In this document: positions 55,867-64,000 of the stretch, one piece after another
How positions within the stretch are numbered: the stretch's first letter is position 1
How the letters are laid out: each line of letters opens with the position of its first letter
Assembly: GCA_014841835.1 (NCBI GenBank)
Contig: JACYUQ010000003.1
Location: 806,001-870,000, forward strand
DNA length: 64,000 bases
Source: Oxalobacteraceae sp. CFBP 13730
Lineage (GTDB): Bacteria; Pseudomonadota; Gammaproteobacteria; Burkholderiales; Burkholderiaceae_D
Reading direction: 5' to 3'
The notes under the pieces: generated by a model
What the model was told of the DNA's origin: nothing
Seen by the model: the letters and a program-made list of their open reading frames with translations, nothing else
The model's database searches: none
Made by a program: the position numbers and the translations under genes

Positions 55867-56484
55867 ATGAGAAACAACCAGAACAAGATCTACCTCGCTT
55901 CGAAAAGCCCGCGCCGACGCGAATTGCTGCGCCAGATTGGCGTTGACTTCGAGCTGATGCTGCTGCGCAGTGATCCGGCCCGCGCGGTCGACGTGAGCGA
56001 AGACGTGCTGTCGGACGAAGACGTGCACCATTACGTGGCGCGCGTTGCCAAGGAAAAAGGCGCGTTTGCCTTCAACCTGCTGCTGCAACGGCGCCAGCCG
56101 CTGCGCCCGGTACTGACGGCCGATACGACCGTCACGATCGATGGCGAAATTCTCGGCAAGCCAGCCGATAACCGAGAGGCGATCGCCATGCTCGAGCGCC
56201 TGTCGGGTCGCACGCACCAGGTGCTGACCTCGGTCGCCGTGCACGCCGAACGCGTGGCCGAGCAAGTCACGCAAGTATCGAACGTGCGCTTTGCCAAACT
56301 CACGCCGGAACAGATCCGCGCCTATTGCGCCACGCCCGAGCCGTACGACAAGGCCGGCGGCTACGGCATCCAGGGCCCGGCGGCGCTGTTCATCGAGCAC
56401 ATCGAAGGCAGCCACTCCGGCATCATGGGCCTGCCCCTGTTCGAGACCGCCAGTTTGCTGCGCAAGGCGGGCCTGACGGTCTGA
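55867..56484 (+). CDS. maf: Maf-type nucleoside triphosphate pyrophosphatase
   Basis: The 205-residue protein starts with the Maf motif IYLASKSPRRRELLRQIG and has the catalytic Asp/Lys region VLTADTTVTIDGEILGKP and YDKAGGYGIQG. Maf enzymes hydrolyse dTTP/UTP or modified pyrimidine triphosphates and so clean the nucleotide pool. It lies between rlmH and rng. Confidence 0.93.
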   Translation: MRNNQNKIYLASKSPRRRELLRQIGVDFELMLLRSDPARAVDVSEDVLSDEDVHHYVARVAKEKGAFAFNLLLQRRQPLRPVLTADTTVTIDGEILGKPADNREAIAMLERLSGRTHQVLTSVAVHAERVAEQVTQVSNVRFAKLTPEQIRAYCATPEPYDKAGGYGIQGPAALFIEHIEGSHSGIMGLPLFETASLLRKAGLTV

Positions 56485-56562
56485 ATTGATCGCCTTCCCG
56501 CCCCGGCGATGCCCCGTGAGCGTGTATCATGATCACCCTGAACAATACGTGCGGCAGGGTCC

Positions 56563-58026
56563 ATGAACGAAGATATTCTCATCAACATCACGCCGCAGGA
56601 AACACGCGTCGCGCTGGTACTGCAAGGCGCGGTGCAGGAACTGCACATCGAGCGCACGCTCACGCGTGGGTTGGCGGGGAATGTCTATCTGGGCAAGGTC
56701 GTGCGCGTGCTGCCTGGCATGCAGTCGGCCTTTATCGACATCGGCCTGGAGCGCGCCGCATTCCTGCACGTGGCCGACATCTGGGAAGCGCGCAGCCATG
56801 ACGGCGCCAACGTTCCCCCAACTGCCATCGAAAAACTGCTGTTCGACGGCCAGGTACTGACCGTCCAGGTCATCAAGGACCCGATCGGCACCAAGGGTGC
56901 GCGCCTGTCGACCCAGATCTCGATTGCCGGGCGCATGCTGGTGTACCTGCCGCAAGACCAGCACATCGGCATCTCGCAAAAAATCGAAAAGGAAAGCGAG
57001 CGCGAACGCCTGCGCACGCGCCTGCAAAGCATGCTGCCGCCCGACGAAAAAGGCGGCTACATCGTGCGTACGATGGCCGAAGAAGCACCGGACGACGATC
57101 TGGCCGCCGACGTCGATTACCTGCGCAAGACCTGGGGCGCCATCGTCCAGGGCGCCCGCACCCGCCCGCCGACCACCCTGCTCTACCAGGACCTGTCGCT
57201 GGCCCAGCGCGTGCTGCGCGACTTCGTACACGACGAAACCGCCACCATCCAGGTCGACTCGCGCGAGAACTACCTGAAACTCGTCGAATTCGCGCAGGTC
57301 TACACGCCGAGCGTACTGTCGCGCATGGCGCACTACACGGGCGAGCGCCCGCTGTTCGACCTGTACGGCGTCGAAGAAGAAATCCTGCGTGCACTTGGGC
57401 GCCGCGTCGACCTGAAATCCGGCGGCTACCTGATCGTCGACCAGACCGAGGCAATGACGACCATCGACGTCAACACGGGCGGCTACGTTGGCGGACGCAA
57501 TTTCGCCGACACGATCTTCAAAACGAATCTGGAATCGGCGCACGCCATCGCCCGCCAGCTGCGCCTGCGCAACCTGGGCGGCATCATCATCCTCGACTTC
57601 ATCGACATGGAGAACAACGAGCACCGCAACCAGGTGCTCGCCGAGCTGAAGAAAACCCTGGCACGCGACCGCACCAAGGTCTCCGTGAGTAACTTCTCGG
57701 CGCTGGGCCTGGTGGAAATGACGCGCAAGCGCACGCGCGAATCATTGGCCCACATCCTCTGCGAGCCTTGCCCGGCCTGCTCCGGCAAGGGCCAGGTGAA
57801 AACCAGCCGCACGATCTGCTACGAGATCCTGCGCGAACTGCTGCGCGAAGCCAAGCAGTTCAACCCGCGCGAGTTCCGCATCGTCGCCTCGCAAGAGGTG
57901 ATCGATTTGTTCCTGGAAGAAGAATCGCAACACCTGGCCATGCTGGGGGACTTCATCGGCAAGCGCATTTCGCTGCAGGTCGAGAAGGGGTATCACCAGG
58001 AACAGTACGATGTGATTCTGATGTGA
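56563..58026 (+). CDS. rng: Ribonuclease G
   Basis: The 487-residue protein has the N-terminal MNEDILINITPQETRVAL, an S1 domain (GNVYLGKVVRVLPGMQSAFIDIG), the DNase I-like catalytic region with Asp residues (TIDVNTGGYVG and IILDFIDM) and the Zn-link CEPCPACSGKG. The length and lack of a long C-terminal scaffold fit RNase G rather than RNase E. It processes the 5' end of 16S rRNA and some mRNAs. It is the last gene before the AT-rich island. Confidence 0.95.
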   Translation: MNEDILINITPQETRVALVLQGAVQELHIERTLTRGLAGNVYLGKVVRVLPGMQSAFIDIGLERAAFLHVADIWEARSHDGANVPPTAIEKLLFDGQVLTVQVIKDPIGTKGARLSTQISIAGRMLVYLPQDQHIGISQKIEKESERERLRTRLQSMLPPDEKGGYIVRTMAEEAPDDDLAADVDYLRKTWGAIVQGARTRPPTTLLYQDLSLAQRVLRDFVHDETATIQVDSRENYLKLVEFAQVYTPSVLSRMAHYTGERPLFDLYGVEEEILRALGRRVDLKSGGYLIVDQTEAMTTIDVNTGGYVGGRNFADTIFKTNLESAHAIARQLRLRNLGGIIILDFIDMENNEHRNQVLAELKKTLARDRTKVSVSNFSALGLVEMTRKRTRESLAHILCEPCPACSGKGQVKTSRTICYEILRELLREAKQFNPREFRIVASQEVIDLFLEEESQHLAMLGDFIGKRISLQVEKGYHQEQYDVILM

Positions 58027-58112
58027 AGTGTCTATTCACTACGTAGCTACTTTTCTCTTACTGAATTTAGCTGGTAATGGCGGGCGATGCTAAGTCGTAC
58101 GGGGAATAAACC

Positions 58113-58817
58113 TCAGGTATATTTTCTAACTAGAAGTGCAGGGACATGCGAATTAAGACAAAACGCGTTGTTCACACATCCAATTAAAGACATTATCTGA
58201 TCTTCAATTTCATAATATTCTATTCTCGGTTGCAACGAAAAATTTATACCTATCATTTCAAGATGCCCTTTAATCGTGACTTGATGTGGTTTATAGCGAA
58301 ACGATTCTCCCGTCGCAGTGTTAGCTAACTGATTAGACTCGTTAACTCGAAAATTTAGCCCTTGAACAAAATCTTTATATCCCACTGAAACATTCATTAC
58401 ACCAGATTTTGATTCTGGGAATATAGTGTTATACCATTTAAAGACATCAATGCTACTGGCGTGGAGGCGCCCTCGCTTCGCTATTTCGTTGTTCATGTAA
58501 CTTTGAAACGTAGAAAAATGAGAAATGTGATTTGCTAGCGCTGAGTTGCTCACGGCGCTAAAATAGCTGAGAAGGGCAACCACGATACCACCTACTGTGG
58601 CAACAGTTATTAACAGATCTGAAGCTGCTTTACCTATACTCAACGCAGGTTCTAGAAGCGTAAAAACTTCCTTAAAACACTCAGACGTAAAGCATGCAGT
58701 GCGTTCGAAAAGGCCACTAGTTAAAAAAGAACTGGTAATGGCCAATAAACAAAGTCCATATCCTAAAAAAGCCATCACCCCGAGTACGTACAAAAGAAAA
58801 ATCGGCTTTTTATTCAT
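58113..58817 (-). CDS. Two-TM protein, likely retron effector
   Basis: The 234-residue protein has two membrane helices (PIFLLYVLGVMAFLGYGLCL, ~5-24 and on to 32; and ~66-92, LLITVATVGGIVVALLSYF) and then a ~140-residue soluble domain of no known family to me. Its ATG overlaps the end of the reverse transcriptase frame by eight bases, so the two are one operon. Codons are AT-rich like those of the RT and unlike the flanking genes. Known retrons such as Ec48 pair an RT with a two-TM effector that damages the membrane on phage infection; the same role here is inference from the architecture. Confidence 0.75.
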   Translation of the reverse strand: MNKKPIFLLYVLGVMAFLGYGLCLLAITSSFLTSGLFERTACFTSECFKEVFTLLEPALSIGKAASDLLITVATVGGIVVALLSYFSAVSNSALANHISHFSTFQSYMNNEIAKRGRLHASSIDVFKWYNTIFPESKSGVMNVSVGYKDFVQGLNFRVNESNQLANTATGESFRYKPHQVTIKGHLEMIGINFSLQPRIEYYEIEDQIMSLIGCVNNAFCLNSHVPALLVRKYT

Positions 58818-60003
58818 AGCGAGCCTTGATTGGCTTTAACCGTAGTCTCAACATATCAGTAATTCCTGGGAATGAACGCTTCAAAATATTAAGCCGCTCA
58901 TGAGCAAGGTAAAATCGTTTTGCGTACCAATAAGTGTGTCTTTTTAAGGAAAAGTCCGCCTCTAATTTTTCGACTATTTTTATAGCTCGCTGCACGTCCT
59001 TTTGAGATGGGAGCGGCATAATTTGGTGAAGTCTATGAACTAACCCGCCATGCTGCTTATGACCAACTCGACTGAGCTTATTCACCCGTCCCATACACCG
59101 ATTGAAATCACGTCGATACGCGTGGGATGTCCGGTAGTTCGGCTCTCTAGCCATCATCTCAATGCTGTGGACTGCAGCCCTAATTCTGCTCACCTCTTCA
59201 CCTGGCAAGCGGGGTTCCTTGAACCCGACCCGAAGGCCATGTACAGCAAGTGGCAAAGTTGAGCTAAACTGGACTTTAGTTTTTGACGTATTAACCGGAA
59301 GATCTTTGCTGAATAACATATCTTCGACAATTTTTTTGGCATAATCGAAGTTATATTCCGAATTTTTAGAGGACACATTTATATCATCTACAAGTCTCGT
59401 GTATCGAAGACCTTTCCTTGCTAACCTTTCAACCACACGGCCTTCAACATCGTATAGAGCTAATCCAGCGATATAGCTAGAAGTTAATGCCCCTTGTATC
59501 AGCGCATCGTTGTGGCAGCAAATGTCAGCCAGAACTTCAGAAACGATTTCACTACATTTAAGAAGATCTCGAAAAATTTGAAGAACGTGAGATATGTGAA
59601 CGTTGTCGAAAAAGTTGGCAATATCTATAGTAAGAATGCTTTTAGACTCACAATGCACGCGCGCGCATGCAATGTAATCTTTTGCATGTATTCCATCATC
59701 AAATTGCTGGTTTGGGATACTTCCGAAGATATGGTCCGGCCAACTTAGGAAGCTTTGATTGGAGAGAAGCCGATTATTAATTCGACGTTGAATGCGGCGT
59801 AAGCGAAAATGCGGATTGTGCACAAACCGCAGACTTCCATCTTTCTTCGGGATCGGCCTGCTTGAATATCTAAGAATATCTGGAAGTAAAATTACTTCGC
59901 GAAGTTCATCCTCAGTTATGCTTAAAGCATTACAAAGTTGATCTATTGTTGCAATAGATCCTACGGCTGTTTTTTTGGGGAAAAGCTGTGGGACTCGAAC
60001 CAT
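58810..60003 (-). CDS. Reverse transcriptase (retron type) with LVDD active site
   Basis: From ATG 60003 the protein has 397 residues (an open frame extends to 60252 but crosses the RNA gene). RT blocks in order: RPIPKKDGSLRFVHNP (~50-65), RIQRRINNRLL (~70), CARVH (~114-118, in the place of the retron NAxxH), motif A LTIDIANFFDNV (Asp ~127), motif B QGALTSS (~170), motif C RYTRLVDDINVSS (~200-212) and VHG (~254, in the place of the retron VTG). Motif C is normally YxDD; here Tyr is Leu, while both catalytic Asp are kept. The C-terminal ~130 residues form a basic helical thumb. It should prime cDNA from the RNA encoded just upstream. Confidence 0.85.
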   Translation of the reverse strand: MVRVPQLFPKKTAVGSIATIDQLCNALSITEDELREVILLPDILRYSSRPIPKKDGSLRFVHNPHFRLRRIQRRINNRLLSNQSFLSWPDHIFGSIPNQQFDDGIHAKDYIACARVHCESKSILTIDIANFFDNVHISHVLQIFRDLLKCSEIVSEVLADICCHNDALIQGALTSSYIAGLALYDVEGRVVERLARKGLRYTRLVDDINVSSKNSEYNFDYAKKIVEDMLFSKDLPVNTSKTKVQFSSTLPLAVHGLRVGFKEPRLPGEEVSRIRAAVHSIEMMAREPNYRTSHAYRRDFNRCMGRVNKLSRVGHKQHGGLVHRLHQIMPLPSQKDVQRAIKIVEKLEADFSLKRHTYWYAKRFYLAHERLNILKRSFPGITDMLRLRLKPIKARYE

Positions 60004-60061
60004 AATTAATATAGGGCTGGCCAGCTCATTCAATAGAGCGCAGAGAAAGACGTAGCCTTCA

Positions 60062-60254
60062 TCGAAATTTCGCTGGACACTGCCATCTTCCTCATGGCCA
60101 AGCCTATCGTCCATCTCTCCTCGGGGTCGGAGGAGACGGAGAGTGCCTGCCTCCCCACTAGCCCTGATCGCAATGCTTACAGGACGCTTGTTACCAAGCC
60201 TAACCAGCGAAATTATTGATCTTCGATTGCGGCGAATGAGCGGTGCGCTCACGC
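60062..60254 (-). ncRNA. Candidate retron msr-msd RNA
   Basis: On the minus strand, AATTTCGCTGG (60214-60204) and CCAGCGAAATT (60076-60066) are exact reverse complements 127 nt apart, as expected of the a1/a2 ends of a retron RNA. After a1 comes TTAGG, similar to the TTAGC that holds the branching G of Ec86, then a msr-like hairpin GCTTG-GTAA-CAAGC (60199-60186). A second hairpin lies in the presumed msd: seven perfect pairs (60136-60130 with 60122-60116) and a 7-nt loop, extended by flanking partial pairs. The 3' end is 58 nt before the RT start. The 5' limit is set from the promoter and is approximate. Confidence 0.6.
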
Positions 60255-60260
60255 CATCTA

Positions 60261-60289
60261 ATTATGTCTCTGTCGTTCCTAGAAAGCAA
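60261..60289 (-). promoter_or_regulatory. Candidate promoter of the retron
   Basis: Read on the minus strand: TTGCTT (60289-60284), a 17-bp spacer and CATAAT (60266-60261). A transcript from here would begin near 60254, about 35-40 nt before the a1 repeat. Confidence 0.45.
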
Positions 60290-60326
60290 CACACAACTCC
60301 AGTGGTATCCCATTTACAACAGGATG

Positions 60327-60351
60327 TAGGTAAATGGCTAAAATTTACCTA
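60327..60351. repeat. 9-bp inverted repeat upstream of the retron promoter
   Basis: TAGGTAAAT (60327-60335) and ATTTACCTA (60343-60351) are perfect inverted repeats around a 7-bp centre, some 40-60 bp upstream of the retron -35. It has no T-run, so an operator is more likely than a terminator. The rest of 60352-60521 shows a weak TCACT/AGTGA palindrome and no gene. Confidence 0.5.
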
Positions 60352-60521
60352 TAGAGGGCTCGTGATTTTTCGTTAACGACACGACTGCCTAATGAGATCA
60401 CTATATGCACAGTGACAGGCATGAAAGGCGCCCATGTTGGAGAGACTCAGGTCAACGTCAGATGTCGATAACGTGGCGCAGTTCCCACAAACAAGGTGTT
60501 TAACTGACGCATTCATCATTG

Positions 60522-61142
60522 ATGCCACATCAACGTAACCTCGCACGCTGGCTTGCAGTCTGGGCCACCCTGAACCTGGCCCCGCCCACCGGTTTGTGCG
60601 AGCAATTGCTGCGCGCGTGGGACGAGCCCCAGCGCCATTACCACACCCAGCAACACCTCACCGAATGCCTGACACTGTTCGACACGCTGTGCGCGCATGC
60701 CGAACAGCCTGCCGATATCGAGCTGGCCGTGTGGTTCCACGACGCCATCTACGACGTGCACGGCCACGATAACGAAGCACGCTCGGCGCACTGGGCGGTG
60801 CAGGCCCTGGCGACCGGCGGCGTCGATGCGGCCCGCTGCCAGCGCGTGCATGACCTGATCATGGTCACCTGCCACACCGCCCTGCCCGCCTCGCCGGATC
60901 AGGCTTTGCTGGTCGACATCGACCTGGCCATTCTGGGCGCACCTGCTGCGCGCTTTGCCGAGTACACGCGCCAGATCGACGCCGAATACGCGTGGGTGCC
61001 GCCAGAGATGTACGCCGTCAAGCGTCGCTCCGTGCTGCAGGGCTTTCTCGACCGCGAACAGATCTACACGACGCCCGCCGTCGCGCAGCGCCTTGAGCAG
61101 CGGGCCAGAAACAATCTGGCCGAGGCCATTTCGTCGCTCTGA
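60522..61142 (+). CDS. HD-domain metal-dependent phosphohydrolase-like protein
   Basis: The 206-residue protein shows the HD fold ligands: HYHTQQHLTECL (~39-50, His pair) and AVWFHDAIYDVHG (~69, HD). Databases often carry such proteins under a misleading NMDA receptor subunit name; it is a predicted cytosolic HD hydrolase of unknown substrate. I use ATG 60522 (a TTG precedes it). Its GC-rich codons show that the AT-rich island has ended. Confidence 0.78.
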   Translation: MPHQRNLARWLAVWATLNLAPPTGLCEQLLRAWDEPQRHYHTQQHLTECLTLFDTLCAHAEQPADIELAVWFHDAIYDVHGHDNEARSAHWAVQALATGGVDAARCQRVHDLIMVTCHTALPASPDQALLVDIDLAILGAPAARFAEYTRQIDAEYAWVPPEMYAVKRRSVLQGFLDREQIYTTPAVAQRLEQRARNNLAEAISSL

Positions 61143-61414
61143 ACAACGATCCATCAACAGGCAGCATGCTTGATCCAGATCGATTGCAGCCCGCTTGACG
61201 AACGCGCCTGCAAACCTATTGCGAACCAATCCATCCAAGCTGCATGGTGCGCCATTGCTGCTACCTGCTAACAGGCATGCACCCAACATGCGCGCGTGAT
61301 TTTGCGTGCGTTCCCATCGGTTCCGCTTGACTTGCGTCAGCAAAATACTTAGCGTCTCACAACAGGCAGCAGGAAACTCATCCCTTTTTCGCGCGTGAAC
61401 CACAGGTGATTGCC

Positions 61415-62314
61415 ATGCGAACCCGACTCCGCAATCGTCACAGCAAAGCACCTGACCAATTGCGCGATGCATTGGCGCCGTCGCGCTATGCCGATGTGGT
61501 TGCCGACGACGGACTCGAAGCGTCCATGCGACAGTTGACCGAAGGGCAAATGCTCGTCAACCAGGCGCTGGTCGAAAAGATCATCGCCTGCCAACATTCC
61601 GAAGCCTCGTTACGCGCATCCGAGCAGCAACTGCACTCGTTACTGGCCCACCAGCGCGCCAGCAGCGAGGCCGAGCGCAAGCGGATCTCGCGCGAGATCC
61701 ACGATTGCCTTGGCCAGAACCTGCTGGCCTTGCGGCTCGACATTGTCACCCTGCACCGGCAAACGAACGACCACCATGGCCACCTGCACGATTGGGTAAG
61801 CGCGGCGCTGGGCAACGTCGACGAGACGCTGCGCACCGTCAAGCACCTGCTGAGCGAGTTACGGCCTGCCGGCCTTGAGCTGGGCGTCGTGGCCACGCTG
61901 GAAATCGAAGCGCGCAAGTTCACGCGCGCGAACGGCATTGCGTGTGACGTGCAGGCTGACGGGCATCTTGACGATCTGCAGATCGACGAAGACATCCTGA
62001 TAAGTTTATCCCGCGTGCTGCGCGAGTCGCTCGACAATGTGTATCGCCATTCGCTTGCCAGCCGTGTTCAGCTGCATCTGACCAGCGCGAACGGCATGCT
62101 TGAACTGCGCATCAGCGACAACGGCGTCGGGTTCAACCCGCAGGCGCTACGCAAGTCGAGCAGCTTTGGCCTGGCGACGCAGCAGGAACAAGTCGCCGCC
62201 CATGGTGGCACCTTGACCATCGACAGTGCCCAGGCACAAGGCGCGTGCCTTGTCGTGCGCCTGCCATTGGTGACGACGCAGACGAGCACAAAGGGCGTCG
62301 ATCGGCTGACCTAG
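61415..62314 (+). CDS. Soluble NarL/NarX-type sensor histidine kinase (HisKA_3)
   Basis: The 299-residue protein has an N-terminal helical/coiled-coil region (~1-85), the HisKA_3 box ERKRISREIHDCLGQNLLAL (~88-107, phospho-His in REIHD) and a HATPase domain (SRVLRESLDNVYRHS, then ISDNGVGFNP). There is no membrane segment and no PAS/GAF domain, so the input is unknown. No response regulator is nearby, so it is an orphan in this window. ATG 61415 follows AGGTGA; a GTG at 61406 is the alternative. Confidence 0.82.
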   Translation: MRTRLRNRHSKAPDQLRDALAPSRYADVVADDGLEASMRQLTEGQMLVNQALVEKIIACQHSEASLRASEQQLHSLLAHQRASSEAERKRISREIHDCLGQNLLALRLDIVTLHRQTNDHHGHLHDWVSAALGNVDETLRTVKHLLSELRPAGLELGVVATLEIEARKFTRANGIACDVQADGHLDDLQIDEDILISLSRVLRESLDNVYRHSLASRVQLHLTSANGMLELRISDNGVGFNPQALRKSSSFGLATQQEQVAAHGGTLTIDSAQAQGACLVVRLPLVTTQTSTKGVDRLT

Positions 62315-62545
62315 TGGCCTGCCGACACCCTTATTGCGATGCTGCACTGCTGGCCTGATATGCATCAATGCCGCACGAATATCTTGTTTATTACCGAGCA
62401 AGTCGTCGATTGAAAATCCTGATCGATATCATAGGAATAATTGAATATTGATCCTGCTGTGTGTGTGTGAACTCACAGTGGAGGGGCAACGTGCTGGGCT
62501 ATGTTATTGGGAGTTTAATTATCCCTACAACAAACGAGGAACAGC

Positions 62546-64000
62546 ATGCCAACATCCAAGCACCCCAGCTCCTTCGATGGCGCCGGTTCGGTCCTGAGCA
62601 CGGTGGCCGGTCCATCCGGTGCCAAGCCGCCCCAGAGCCTGGGCGTCAGCAACCCGATCGCGGATCGTTTGCTCGATAAAATCCCTGCAGAGCAAGAGCT
62701 TGCAGCGGCACGTCCATTCAATGCCAACAAGGCCAGCGAGTATGGCGATGCGTCGCGTACGCCGGCAGTTGGCGAAACCTTCAAGCCGTCGACCCACGCC
62801 GCCACCGGCAGCACGACGACCGAAATCATCGCCAATGACAAGGTTGGCGATGGCAATCCACCACAAGGCGAAAACGCCACCGTCGATCCACTCGACCGCG
62901 TGCGCGTCGACCCGGCCGACCGTCACCTGACCACGAACCAGGGTGTCCCGGTTTCGGACAACCAGCATTCGTTGAAGGCCGGCCTGCGTGGTCCGACCCT
63001 GCTCGAAGACTTCGTGCTGCGCGAAAAGATCAGCCATTTCGACCATGAGCGCATCCCTGAGCGCGTCGTGCACGCACGCGGCTCGGCTGCGCACGGCTAT
63101 TTCGAGTCCTACGACAACTTCAGCGCACTGACCCGCGCGATCCCGTTTGCCAAGAAGGGCAAGCGCACGCCAGTGTTCCTGCGCTTCTCGACCGTGGCCG
63201 GCGAACGTGGTTCGACCGACACCGCACGTGACGTGCGTGGTTTTGCGGTCAAGTTCTACACCGAAGAAGGCAACTGGGATCTGGTGGGTAACAACATGCC
63301 CGTGTTCTTCATCCAGGACGCGATGAAGTTCCCTGACCTGGTGCACGCAGCCAAGCCTGAACCGCATCACGCGATGCCACAGGCGGCCACTGCCCACGAC
63401 ACGTTCTGGGATTTCGCCTCGCTGTCGCCGGAAATCGCGCACATGCTGATGTGGACGATGTCGGACCGCGCCATTCCGCGTAGCTACCGCACGATGCAGG
63501 GCTTCGGCGTGCACACGTTCCGCCTGATCAATGCACAGGGCGAAGCGCGTTTCGTGAAATTCCACTGGACGCCGATGCAGGGTACGCACTCGCTGGTGTG
63601 GGACGAAGCGGTGCGCATCTCGGGCGCCGATTCCGACTTCCACCGCCGCGACCTCTGGGAAGCCATCGAAGCCGGCAATTTCCCTGAATGGGAACTGGGC
63701 CTGCAGATCTTTACCGAAGAGCAGGCTGCCAGCTTCGCCTTCGACGTACTCGATCCGACCAAGCTGATCCCGGAAGAACTGGTGCCGCTGACCCCGGTCG
63801 GCAAGATGGTGCTGGACCGCAATCCGGACAACTTCTTTGCCGAAACCGAGCAAGTCGCATTCTGCACCTCGCACGTCGTGCCGGGCATCGACTTCTCGAA
63901 CGACCCGCTGCTGCAAGGTCGTAACTTCTCGTACCAGGATACCCAGCTGACCCGTCTGGGCGGCCCGAACTTCCACGAGATCCCGATCAACTCGCCGATC
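62546..64000 (+). CDS. katE: Large-subunit catalase (HPII/KatE type), 3' truncated by window
   Basis: The ATG at 62546 follows GAGGA at six bases; the frame is still open after 485 codons at the window end. An N-terminal extension of ~110 residues precedes the core, as in HPII-type (clade 2) catalases. Core motifs are [14 protein letters not shown] (active His ~175), [20 protein letters not shown] and [18 protein letters not shown] (distal Asn ~249). It turns H2O2 into water and O2. The haem Tyr and the C-terminal flavodoxin-like domain lie off-window. The upstream 230 bp hold TTGAAA-N16-TAGGAA (62411-62438) as a possible promoter and a short TG repeat. Confidence 0.92.
   Translation, partial: MPTSKHPSSFDGAGSVLSTVAGPSGAKPPQSLGVSNPIADRLLDKIPAEQELAAARPFNANKASEYGDASRTPAVGETFKPSTHAATGSTTTEIIANDKVGDGNPPQGENATVDPLDRVRVDPADRHLTTNQGVPVSDNQHSLKAGLRGPTLLEDFVLREKISHFDHERIPERVVHARGSAAHGYFESYDNFSALTRAIPFAKKGKRTPVFLRFSTVAGERGSTDTARDVRGFAVKFYTEEGNWDLVGNNMPVFFIQDAMKFPDLVHAAKPEPHHAMPQAATAHDTFWDFASLSPEIAHMLMWTMSDRAIPRSYRTMQGFGVHTFRLINAQGEARFVKFHWTPMQGTHSLVWDEAVRISGADSDFHRRDLWEAIEAGNFPEWELGLQIFTEEQAASFAFDVLDPTKLIPEELVPLTPVGKMVLDRNPDNFFAETEQVAFCTSHVVPGIDFSNDPLLQGRNFSYQDTQLTRLGGPNFHEIPINSPI

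Noticed and set aside
60004..60252. N-terminal extension of the RT frame to GTG 60252
   Set aside because: Its codons overlap the candidate msr-msd RNA and show no RT similarity.
60143..60376. Plus-strand frame of 77 codons in the retron upstream region
   Set aside because: No ribosome site or recognisable protein; it runs across the inverted repeat and promoter.
60522..61142. Name N-methyl-D-aspartate receptor subunit for the HD protein
   Set aside because: A known database misnomer; the sequence shows HD-domain metal ligands and no receptor feature.
62455..62480. TG repeat upstream of the catalase as a phase-variable promoter
   Set aside because: Only about five or six units and not between promoter elements I can place; too weak to claim.
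1..64000. CRISPR arrays, prophage or insertion sequences
   Set aside because: No regularly spaced repeats, integrase, transposase or phage structural genes were seen.

Overview
The window looks like chromosomal DNA of a GC-rich betaproteobacterium. The housekeeping order yebC-purD-hemF-nadD-rsfS-rlmH-maf-rng, a phasin, an MdlAB-type exporter and the overall protein style fit Oxalobacteraceae (Massilia/Duganella/Telluria type). That placement is inference from gene content, not from a search. Two genes are cut by the window edges: a six-hairpin glycosidase on the left (no 5' end) and a large-subunit catalase on the right (no 3' end).

Left part (1-19.2 kb): glycosidase, lipid-kinase-like protein, small secreted and soluble proteins, an acetyltransferase, a cytosine-deaminase-like amidohydrolase, a phasin with a long Ala/Pro tail, a heterodimeric ABC exporter (one degenerate ATP site), a TPR-GGDEF diguanylate cyclase, a lipoprotein, a zinc-ribbon/proline-rich membrane protein, an M29-like protein, a GAF histidine kinase and a class C beta-lactamase-like hydrolase.

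Middle (19.2-44.9 kb): two tandem, very similar M1 metallopeptidases separated by a paired REP-like palindrome and preceded by a perfect FNR-type box. The second is joined to a DUF6702 protein and a TonB-dependent receptor. Next come a 2OG-Fe(II) dioxygenase, an intergenic region with a candidate small RNA on the minus strand, and an RND efflux adaptor/permease pair. Convergent to the efflux genes is a six-gene minus-strand cluster: LTA-synthase-like sulfatase, OmpR-type regulator, histidine kinase, EptA phosphoethanolamine transferase, PAP2 phosphatase and a small membrane protein. Together these look like a self-regulated envelope/lipid A modification operon. A PhoD-like phosphatase, a cupin-8 protein, a Fur-box-controlled DUF2325 protein and tRNA-Thr(CGT) follow.

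Right part (45-64 kb): pepN-fbp, a DUF4136 lipoprotein, a quinone reductase coupled to a 50-residue membrane protein, and the yebC-to-rng housekeeping run (rsfS carries an unusual Lys/Ala-rich tail). Then comes a visibly AT-richer island (about 58.03-60.4 kb) whose parts fit a retron: a reverse transcriptase with a non-canonical LVDD active-site motif, an overlapping two-TM protein, and, directly upstream of the RT, a region bounded by an 11-bp inverted repeat (a1/a2-like) 127 nt apart that holds msr- and msd-like hairpins and is preceded by a promoter-like sequence. This is the most likely undescribed system in the window, probably an anti-phage retron of the RT + 2TM kind. An HD-domain protein, a NarX-type orphan kinase and the catalase close the window.
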